NCBI GenBank assembly: GCA_023436685.1
Contig: JAEZIL010000082.1
Location: 1 to 13,297, forward strand
Length of the DNA stretch: 13,297 nucleotides
Source of the DNA: Bacteroidota bacterium
GTDB taxonomy: Bacteria > Bacteroidota > Bacteroidia > Chitinophagales > Chitinophagaceae
Direction: 5' to 3'
This document shows positions 7,192-13,297 of the stretch, piece after piece (position 1 is the first letter of the stretch; each line of letters opens with the position of its first letter). The notes beneath the pieces are model-generated. The model did not search any database and was not told where the DNA came from. It saw only the letters and a program-made list of their open reading frames with translations. The translations under genes were made by a program, and so were the position numbers.

Positions 7192-8022
7192 CTAGTAGTT
7201 AAACATAAATTGAAGTGAAATGGTATGGCTGGCGTAATAGGCATGGGTTTGGTTATTGATATGGTAATAATCCCATACGTAGGCTATATTAACAGCATTG
7301 CCATTATCCATCATATATGTATATGCCAAACCGGAATTGAGCCTGAACATGCGGCCAACAGATCCCATTTTTGCCCTTGAAAACACATCTGAAGCCGTTA
7401 TCTTTTCATTCTCTAATGACCCGGTACGGTTAAGATAAGATGGCCTTGCTGTATAGGATAGCAGAGGTACAGACAGATCGAAAGACAGTGAGTGGTACTT
7501 ATTCTGCACCTCAAATTTCTTTACAAAACGCAGGCTGGGCCCCAATGTAGCTGCATATTCATATACTTTCGATGAACCTGCCATTTTGGGTGCATTTTTA
7601 TAGCTAAACATCCCCGATAGTTGCCCACCCACAAAAAACTGATTCTTTTCTTCTTCAACCCAAAATGGTAATGCCTGCATATAGCGGTAGTCGGCCGCGG
7701 CCCTCCACGAGTATATTTTTTGTTCCAGCAGCGGGTCGCTATTGCGAGTAAAGTTCATGCGAGATGCCTGCAGACTTAGCTCGGAGAATTTAATATCATT
7801 GGTTTTTACAAACCTCATCACCGGGCTGGCACTAAAGCCCTGGTATACACTTTTAGATATAGCCTCGTCTCTAAACGATTGATAAGTAGTTCCGGCGCCT
7901 ATCGATATAAAGCGTGTATATCCACCCTCGGTAAGAATTCCAACAGGCTCTTCTACTTGTGCTGCTGCTTTGAAGAAACAGAAACTCAGCAATAGCGGCA
8001 ATAGCGGTAGTTTCACAGTCAT
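7192..8022 (-). CDS. Secreted outer-membrane beta-barrel-like protein of unknown function
   Basis: This 276-residue protein begins with a Sec signal peptide (about 1-22, ending AAAQ). The rest is rich in aromatic residues and alternating polar/hydrophobic stretches: 'FISIGAGTTYQSF', 'FFVGGQLSGMFSYKN', 'HSLSFDLSVPLLSYT', 'NSGLAYTYMM' and 'AVNIAYVWDYYHIN'. It ends with 'HTISLQFMFNY', an aromatic-terminated final strand suited to BAM-dependent insertion. This points to a small outer-membrane barrel of perhaps 10-12 strands, but I do not recognise a named family. Its TAG stop nearly abuts the S41 lipoprotein gene, so the two are probably co-translated and may work together at the outer membrane. 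A 54-bp gap separates it from the hydrolase gene upstream. Function unknown. Confidence 0.75.
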   Translation of the reverse strand: MTVKLPLLPLLLSFCFFKAAAQVEEPVGILTEGGYTRFISIGAGTTYQSFRDEAISKSVYQGFSASPVMRFVKTNDIKFSELSLQASRMNFTRNSDPLLEQKIYSWRAAADYRYMQALPFWVEEEKNQFFVGGQLSGMFSYKNAPKMAGSSKVYEYAATLGPSLRFVKKFEVQNKYHSLSFDLSVPLLSYTARPSYLNRTGSLENEKITASDVFSRAKMGSVGRMFRLNSGLAYTYMMDNGNAVNIAYVWDYYHINNQTHAYYASHTISLQFMFNY

Positions 8023-8076
8023 GTACTGCTTTATTTGCTTACAATAATAGTCAATATATCTTGTGAATGGTATAGC

Positions 8077-8691
8077 CTAGCGCGCAATCCATCCATCTAC
8101 CTGCAGCATCCATTCTTTCATGGGCTTGTATATGAAGCCATGGGCCAGCCCTGTGTTTAGCATTATCTCCTTATACCGGCTTATACCTTTAGAATCAGCC
8201 TTAATAGACTCGCAGCTTTTACCTATAGCGTCGCTTTTTTCATAAATAGAAAGGACCTGTCCATACAGGTCTGGATTTAACATAGAGCGGTTACCTTCAT
8301 TACATGCAGCCATTAATACGTATTTTACATCTTTATCCTTCTCCAAAGTTGATACCAGCATAGCTATTGCAGCTCCCTTCGACGCACCTATAACGCATAT
8401 ATCATTACTTTTTACACCCGCTTTCTTCAAGCTATCTATCTGGCCCTTTACTTTCTGTGCATAGGTATTCACATTGGTACCTGCAGGCCGCACTTCCGAA
8501 TATACTATGTATCCTTTCTCCTTTAGTGTCGCAACAATATTGCTGTATTCATATTTCCCGTATGTACTGTTAGCCGGATCTTCTGTAGTGCCCTCTACAA
8601 TTTGCCCATGCAGGTAAAACACATGGTACTTCCCTTTCGCTTGTGCAAAACCAGAAATAAGTAGTAAAAAAAGAAATAAAACACTACGCAT
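8077..8691 (-). CDS. Small secreted alpha/beta hydrolase
   Basis: This 204-residue protein has a Sec signal peptide (about 1-18, ending AQA) and should act in the periplasm or outside the cell. The alpha/beta-hydrolase signs are the 'HVFYLHGQ' strand and oxyanion loop (23-30), the nucleophile elbow GASKGA (102-107) with likely catalytic S104, an acid candidate in 'SIYEKSDAIG' (148-157; D154 or E151), and a histidine in 'GLAHGF' (181-186, H184). The length is short for the fold, implying a minimal core without a lid. The substrate is unknown. It follows the TonB-dependent receptor by 46 bp on the same strand and precedes the beta-barrel gene, so it may process material linked to the imported ligand, but no sequence feature proves that. 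Confidence 0.8.
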   Translation of the reverse strand: MRSVLFLFLLLISGFAQAKGKYHVFYLHGQIVEGTTEDPANSTYGKYEYSNIVATLKEKGYIVYSEVRPAGTNVNTYAQKVKGQIDSLKKAGVKSNDICVIGASKGAAIAMLVSTLEKDKDVKYVLMAACNEGNRSMLNPDLYGQVLSIYEKSDAIGKSCESIKADSKGISRYKEIMLNTGLAHGFIYKPMKEWMLQVDGWIAR

Positions 8692-8737
8692 AGCGATGAT
8701 TTATGCATACAAATTACAAAATAAATGCAGCAGTAAC

Positions 8738-10678
8738 CTAACGGATACTAGCCTTAACACCTAAAAGCCAGTTAACACCCGGCATAGGCCTTGCATTTAC
8801 TACAACGTAGCTCTGGTTCCATATATTATTTACCTGGGCAGTAAACTGAAGCGGTAAACTTTCAACGTGAGCTGTGTACAACACTTGTATATTGCCGGTA
8901 TTGTATGGCAGCAAATATTGAGATTCATCCACAGTTACAAAACGATAGCCTGTATAAGTGTGATTGTAATTAAAGAATACTCCTTTATATGAAAAACCAA
9001 TATTTGCCTGGTAGTTGTAGCGCGGCGTATAGGGTATTTGTTTACCAATACTACCATCGTTTGATACATAACTACTCAATGTAGTAGCTAATACGTAAGA
9101 AGTATTAGCACCAATATATACCGATAAATTATTGTTGATCTTATAGTTTAATTTATTCTCAGTTTCTAAACCACGGCTGTGTACCGATGCAATGTTGTGA
9201 GGCGTCCATATAGCGCCGCCAAACCATACTATCCAGTTATCAATAACTCGATTGAACAAAGAAAGATCATGGGTAAACGTCAGCCTTCTATTCGCCCCTA
9301 TCTTCAATGCATAGCCCACGTCTTCATTCCAGCCCTCTTCCGGCTGCAATTGCTCGTTTCCACCCGGTACATAGTATAGTTCATTAAGCGTAGGTGCTCT
9401 GAAGCTCCTCTGTATATTGCCCCTAAGTTTCAACCAATTGGTAAATTGATAAGATGCATTTAAGCCAGGTAAAAAAGCGCCCCAATCATTTACTACTTCG
9501 CCTCTTACTGTTGCCGATATATTTAGCTTCTCCTGGAAATAGCTAAAAGCATAAGCCAGCGCAACAGCCCCTTTATTCTGCTCTTTTACATCATTCAATA
9601 GATCGCGGCGTATCCATGAGGTTTGTAAAGGTACAAAGGCCAGAAACTGGTGATGGCTACTGAAACGATATTGGATACCCACCTCCGCAAATATTTGATT
9701 AGTATTGTAATCAGAATGCAGGCGAATAGTATCGTCGTTATACAATAAATTATCGCGTAGGTATGCTATCTTGGCGTAAGTATTGGCTTTATTACCTGTC
9801 CGTTTCCATTCAGCTAATAAGCGTAGCGATTCATCCCGCTGATTTTTAGTAGATACATTTTCAAACAAGGCCTTTGGTATTTCGCGATAATATTGCTGAT
9901 ACCATGCAGTAAGCGATAATTCATTTTTGCTATCAATGCGGTAGCCGCTATTCAACATAAGGACCCCGGTTTGCAGCTTAGAATTAAGAGTGCGTTGTGA
10001 GGTACTACCGTTAGAATAATTAAAATCGTTATCTGCTGTTTGGCCAAATGCATTTATACCAATAGAAAAACGTTTTGTCCGGAGACCTGACTTAATCCCT
10101 AATTGGTATTGGTTATAGCTACCCGCTACGCCCGATACCGTATGCTCAAAGTTACCCGCCGAATCATAACCCGGATGCTCTGTCTCTACCATCAGTGCGC
10201 CACCAACATTACCACTACCCCATAGCGCCGAGGAACTTCCGTATACTACATTTACTTTGTTTAGCAAGGATACAGGCAATAAGGATACATCTGCAATACC
10301 CGAACCTGCATTCTGCAAGGGTATACCATTCCAATACACCTGCGACTGTGCAGCAGATGCACCACGAAAATTGAGCGTAGCCAACGAATTGAACCCATAA
10401 GACTTTACAAATACAGGTACCTGTTGCGATAACAGGTTGGCCATATTCTGAAACTGGTAATGTTGCAGTGTAATGCTATCGATACTGGTTACTTTTTGCC
10501 CGGGGGAATATGTATTAATCCGTTCATCGTTCGATACTTTTTGCTTGCGGCGAGTCCGTACGTTTACTTCACTAAGTGTATCTTTTATCACCTGCGCATG
10601 CAATTCACAAATAGAAAGTAGCATTACTATAATCAATACTACCCGTTTGCTTTTTGCTATGTGCTTTGTAAAATGCAT
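8738..10678 (-). CDS. btuB: BtuB-like TonB-dependent receptor (probable corrinoid/vitamin B12 transporter)
   Basis: This is an outer-membrane active transporter of 646 residues. A signal peptide (about 1-29, ending HAQ) is followed by a TonB-box-like segment, DTLSEVNV (33-40). Next comes the plug domain (about 45-170) with 'QQVPVFVKSYG', 'LNFRGASAAQSQVYWNGIPL' and 'VYGSSSALWGSGNVGGALMVET', then a 22-strand-type barrel to the C-terminus. It lacks the N-terminal carboxypeptidase-regulatory extension of SusC-type receptors and has no SusD neighbour, which makes glycan import unlikely. The B12 assignment rests on context: a BtuG-like propeller, a cell-surface protein and a DUF4465 protein directly upstream, as in Bacteroidota cobalamin loci. 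Its start overlaps the upstream stop (TAATG). The receptor class is certain. The substrate is inferred; a siderophore or heme is a weaker alternative. Confidence 0.85.
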   Translation of the reverse strand: MHFTKHIAKSKRVVLIIVMLLSICELHAQVIKDTLSEVNVRTRRKQKVSNDERINTYSPGQKVTSIDSITLQHYQFQNMANLLSQQVPVFVKSYGFNSLATLNFRGASAAQSQVYWNGIPLQNAGSGIADVSLLPVSLLNKVNVVYGSSSALWGSGNVGGALMVETEHPGYDSAGNFEHTVSGVAGSYNQYQLGIKSGLRTKRFSIGINAFGQTADNDFNYSNGSTSQRTLNSKLQTGVLMLNSGYRIDSKNELSLTAWYQQYYREIPKALFENVSTKNQRDESLRLLAEWKRTGNKANTYAKIAYLRDNLLYNDDTIRLHSDYNTNQIFAEVGIQYRFSSHHQFLAFVPLQTSWIRRDLLNDVKEQNKGAVALAYAFSYFQEKLNISATVRGEVVNDWGAFLPGLNASYQFTNWLKLRGNIQRSFRAPTLNELYYVPGGNEQLQPEEGWNEDVGYALKIGANRRLTFTHDLSLFNRVIDNWIVWFGGAIWTPHNIASVHSRGLETENKLNYKINNNLSVYIGANTSYVLATTLSSYVSNDGSIGKQIPYTPRYNYQANIGFSYKGVFFNYNHTYTGYRFVTVDESQYLLPYNTGNIQVLYTAHVESLPLQFTAQVNNIWNQSYVVVNARPMPGVNWLLGVKASIR

Positions 10679-11760
10679 TATTGAAAGTAAAAATGCCCCG
10701 GGCCTATACCTACTGCGAATTCTTTTTCCTTTACACCGTTGGTATTATAGATACCTACTGATCCTTTCTGCACAAAACCCTTAGGGTCTCCTAAATATAT
10801 TTTATCCGTCAAGGGCTCTATACCAAGTGCCCAAAAATACTGAAACTTCGCCGCTGGTACCAACGCTTGGGAAGGCAATGATTTGTCATCAATACCCATA
10901 CGGTACAACCCATTGTTTTTTGTGCCGCCATTGTAATCTACTTCTATAAAATAGAGTTGGTCCTTTGCATTATTTGTAACAATACGAATAGGGTCCACCT
11001 TATGTTCAAACAGATACGATCTAACTACAGTATTACTAACCGGATCGATACAAGTAAGTGCACCATCTTTGCCTTTATATGCATTTCCCGACAGCACCCA
11101 AAGCTTACCATTTTTGTCTGTAACAGCTTCCTGGGGTGCACGGCCCGCCACTGTAATGGTTTGTATTATCTCATCTGTATTCACATCCATCATCAGCACT
11201 TTATCAGTTGCAGTATCCCATGGACAAATGTATAGGGTACTGTTTCTTAACAGCATACCTTCCGCATTTTCGTAAGGCAAATCAATGTCCTTAGTTACAG
11301 ACATAGCCTGAGGGTCAATAACATAAAGCTTCTTACTAAACAATGAAGAAACATATGCTTTATTATTGTTGATGGGGAGCATATATCTCGGCTTGGGAAT
11401 ATTGATAGTGCCAACCCGCTTATGATCATGCTTGTTGAGGACAACAATCTTATCAGAATTGTTTACACAAAGAAATAATTTGTCTCCTATTGGCGTAATG
11501 CTCTGAAAAACGTCACCTAATTCTTCATCATTTATAGTTTTATAGATATCCTCAACAACACTTCCCGATTGTACCTGGTAAAGACTAAGGGATGAATTAC
11601 CATTGCCAAGGCTACCTTCACATACTATATATACATTGTCTGCTGAATCAACAATAGCCGGTGGTTCAGGTGGGTTGGGTTTGTCTTTTACACAAGCAGC
11701 AAAAAACAATAAAAGCACCAACCAGTAATGGTTTACAACCTGGTAATTCTTTCTACCCAT
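10678..11760 (-). CDS. BtuG-like beta-propeller surface lipoprotein (DUF5074/YncE type)
   Basis: This 360-residue lipoprotein has the lipobox FAAC (Cys23) followed by 'VKDKPNPPEPP', a charged/Pro-rich linker like Bacteroidota surface-export signals. The mature part is a repeated beta-propeller: successive blades include 'NVYIVCEGSLGNGNSSLSLY', 'KLFLCVNNSDKIVVLNKHD', 'KAYVSSLFSKKLYVIDPQ', 'TLYICPWDTATDKVLMMDV', 'KLWVLSGNAY' and 'KIYLGDPKGF'. The opening 'VYIVCEGSLGNGNSSLS' is typical of DUF5074/YncE-type proteins, which include BtuG of Bacteroides, a very tight B12-binding lid on BtuB. The gene overlaps the upstream gene by 28 bp, because only the ATG at 11760 keeps the signal peptide, and the downstream receptor by 1 bp (TAATG), indicating coupled expression. 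Propeller and lipoprotein calls are strong; B12 binding is inferred from the family and the neighbouring receptor. Confidence 0.85.
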   Translation of the reverse strand: MGRKNYQVVNHYWLVLLLFFAACVKDKPNPPEPPAIVDSADNVYIVCEGSLGNGNSSLSLYQVQSGSVVEDIYKTINDEELGDVFQSITPIGDKLFLCVNNSDKIVVLNKHDHKRVGTINIPKPRYMLPINNNKAYVSSLFSKKLYVIDPQAMSVTKDIDLPYENAEGMLLRNSTLYICPWDTATDKVLMMDVNTDEIIQTITVAGRAPQEAVTDKNGKLWVLSGNAYKGKDGALTCIDPVSNTVVRSYLFEHKVDPIRIVTNNAKDQLYFIEVDYNGGTKNNGLYRMGIDDKSLPSQALVPAAKFQYFWALGIEPLTDKIYLGDPKGFVQKGSVGIYNTNGVKEKEFAVGIGPGHFYFQ

Positions 11761-12731
11761 TTTTTACCATTTGCATCTTCGATCAACAGAGCATAAATAC
11801 CCGGCCTATAGGCTGAAAGGTCTATATTGCTATTTGCAGCCATATTAATTTTTTGTAGTAACCTACCAGCAATATCTGTAAGCGTAAGTGTGTATCCATT
11901 ATTAAATGGCGCCTGTACAAAAACTTTATCAATTGTAGGATTCGGGTATAGTTTAATTGGCGAAGCTGTAGTTTCGTTTACAGATATAGGGAATAAGCCC
12001 TTCTGGTAAAATGCTCCCACTCCATCCAGGTCGAAGCCACCACCCGGAAAAGGTGTAGGATAAGGATCATTTATTTTACGGCCATCTTTATCGTATGCCT
12101 CATGCCCGTTTACAGAACCTACGACATCTACAATACGAACATGGGTTACATTATTTAAATCCAGGCCTGGTGTGCCTTCCAGTTCCTGCAGATCAAATGG
12201 AGTGCCGTAGCCTCCAACATACTTACCTGCAAGATTGTTAATAAGACGTGCGTTCATATATACACCGGCTCCCGGCACCTGCGTATTCCCGTCAGACAAT
12301 GAAGTAGGTTTAAAGCGCGTAAAGTGTATACCATCGGAACTTACCTCTACAAAAGCCAACTCAAGAAATGCATCTTCCGCGTTTGCAGGGTCTGCGAAAC
12401 CATTTTCAAACACCGCAAAGTCGGCTCCGGCACCATTATATATCGGGTGGCTAAACGTAAGTGTTGCCACACCACTATCACCCAGGCTTACAATAAAATT
12501 ATCGGGCATGCCGGTACCATCGGCATCAGTTCCTAAAAACACTTTCCCTTGAGATGGGTCGGCAATATCCATATATCCACGCTCAACACTGCAGCCTGTA
12601 GCCCAACCGGTAAATAAGCCACTGCTTTTACCTACGGCTGTAGTGCCTGCTACCCCTGCCTGTGGCGCAAACTGGGCTTTAACCCCCAGTTGCACAAGGC
12701 AAAAAACTATTAATAATATTATTCTCTGCAT
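11733..12731 (-). CDS. T9SS-exported cell-surface protein of a B12-type locus
   Basis: This 332-residue protein has a Sec signal peptide (about 1-20, ending VKAQ) and a C-terminal T9SS type A sorting domain (about 259-332) starting 'IKLYPNPTIDKVFV' and ending 'GIYALLIEDANGKKWVERITRL'. The T9SS machinery would carry it across the outer membrane and attach or release it. The central part (21-250) contains 'GADFAVFENGF', 'LAFVEVSSDGIHFTRF', 'YVGGYGTPFDLQEL' and 'VRIVDVVGS', a pattern found in proteins annotated only as 'cell surface protein' that recur beside BtuB/BtuG genes. It has several Asp-rich loops (DADGTGMPD, DLDGVGA) that could bind Ca2+. It starts 4 bp after the stop of the DUF4465 gene and overlaps the propeller gene by 28 bp. 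Its exact role is unknown; a corrinoid- or partner-binding surface protein is the best guess. Confidence 0.8.
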   Translation of the reverse strand: MQRIILLIVFCLVQLGVKAQFAPQAGVAGTTAVGKSSGLFTGWATGCSVERGYMDIADPSQGKVFLGTDADGTGMPDNFIVSLGDSGVATLTFSHPIYNGAGADFAVFENGFADPANAEDAFLELAFVEVSSDGIHFTRFKPTSLSDGNTQVPGAGVYMNARLINNLAGKYVGGYGTPFDLQELEGTPGLDLNNVTHVRIVDVVGSVNGHEAYDKDGRKINDPYPTPFPGGGFDLDGVGAFYQKGLFPISVNETTASPIKLYPNPTIDKVFVQAPFNNGYTLTLTDIAGRLLQKINMAANSNIDLSAYRPGIYALLIEDANGKKWVERITRL

Positions 12732-12735
12732 TTAA

Positions 12736-13297
12736 TTATTGCTTTATAAATCTCACTGCTGCCTTACCATCCTCGTTCGATAATTGCAAAACGTAATTTC
12801 CTGGTGCCAATGCATTGGTAGAAAGCAAAGTTACCTTATCGGTTGCAGTTGTATACAATATAACTTTACCGCTCATGTCATAAATCGACAGCTGAGTTCT
12901 TTTATTGTTCAATAGCTCTACATACAACTTATCTGTTGCGGGATTAGGATAAACTTTAGCTGCAGCTTGTGCCAGGCCACTTACAGAACTGGTTTCATAA
13001 GTCCCAAAGTTATCGATACAGAAATACGCTGGTGTGTTGATACCGAACTGGCCAACATCTGATGAGCTAATCGTAAACAAAAGACTATCTACTTGGCCCA
13101 GTGGAAGCAAGTTAACCCAGCGCCAGCCGCGGTATATCGTATCTGTTGCGTTGCTGGGATCCCGGAAATCTGCCAGGAAAGTTTCGACGCTGTCTGTAGT
13201 TAGCTGGCCATTCCTGTAACACTTCACAATCACACTATACCAGTCTCAATCGTTACCGCTTGGCCCGCCAATCTTTTTTGCAAAACCAAACGGGTCA
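12736..13297 (-). pseudogene. DUF4465/T9SS surface protein (BtuH-like), interrupted by an in-frame TGA; 5' end outside window
   Basis: The frame on the minus strand enters from the window edge as DPFGFAKKIGGPSGND, meets TGA at 13248-13246, and continues as DWYSVIVKCYRNGQ, then 'FLADFRD', 'WRWVNLLPLGQVDSLLFTISSSD' and 'GINTPAYFCIDNFGTYE'. These are consecutive parts of DUF4465, in which a GND-x-DW(F/Y) stretch is normally continuous, so the TGA breaks a conserved core. A T9SS sorting domain follows (YPNPATDKLYVE to AAVRFIKQ, about the last 75 residues). DUF4465 proteins recur in Bacteroidota B12 uptake loci, and I believe the B12-binding protein BtuH is of this kind. The rest of the frame is intact, so the lesion is recent, a sequencing error, or read through. 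Restarting at the GTG at 13233 would lack a signal peptide and half the domain, so it is not a functional start. Confidence 0.75.

Noticed and set aside
10473..10784. 103-codon plus-strand frame opposite the receptor/propeller junction
   Set aside because: It overlaps the signal peptide and TonB-box region of a clear receptor gene and shows no recognisable protein features.
13234..13297. Cobalamin riboswitch upstream of the DUF4465 gene
   Set aside because: These bases encode the DUF4465 domain in frame, so any riboswitch must be outside the window.

Overview
The window looks like chromosomal DNA of a Bacteroidota bacterium, probably of the Chitinophagaceae/Sphingobacteriales type (the family-level guess is inference). 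The signs are two proteins ending in type IX secretion (T9SS) sorting domains, surface lipoproteins beside a TonB-dependent receptor, a six-domain S1 protein ending in a conserved 'LGDLGALAALK' tail, starts that almost all lack a Shine-Dalgarno sequence, and a TATCTTTG promoter element of the Bacteroidota TAnnTTTG type. No rRNA, tRNA, CRISPR array, insertion sequence or phage gene was seen.

Layout. Positions 1-2643 (+) hold a tightly packed housekeeping run: ung (5' end outside the window), plsC, a Rossmann/DUF2520 protein and a KdsC-like HAD phosphatase. A perfect 13-bp hairpin at 2659-2689 separates it from the convergent gene rpsA (2716-4533, -). rpsA starts at TTG and has the only strong Shine-Dalgarno sequence in the window, plus a recognisable promoter with phased A-tracts. 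Downstream on the + strand (4708-6149) is a GT39/ArnT-like membrane glycosyltransferase broken by one frameshift and one in-frame TGA.

From 13297 down to 6152 (-) seven genes run in one direction and look like one operon: a DUF4465/T9SS protein (cut by the window edge and carrying an in-frame TGA), a T9SS cell-surface protein, a BtuG-like beta-propeller lipoprotein, a BtuB-like TonB-dependent receptor, a small secreted alpha/beta hydrolase, an outer-membrane beta-barrel protein and an S41 peptidase-like lipoprotein that lacks its catalytic serine. The first four match in type and order the outer-membrane corrinoid (vitamin B12) capture loci of Bacteroidota. The likely scheme is that surface proteins capture the ligand, the propeller lipoprotein caps the receptor, and the receptor imports it with TonB energy. 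The last three genes have no established role in this process and are the least explained part of the window. Any cobalamin riboswitch would lie beyond position 13297.

The most notable points are B12-type surface proteins that use T9SS sorting domains, an unexplained three-gene tail after the receptor, two in-frame TGA codons about 8 kb apart in otherwise well-preserved reading frames, a catalytically degenerate S41 protein, a KdsC homologue with an altered HAD motif II, and the lone Shine-Dalgarno sequence before rpsA.
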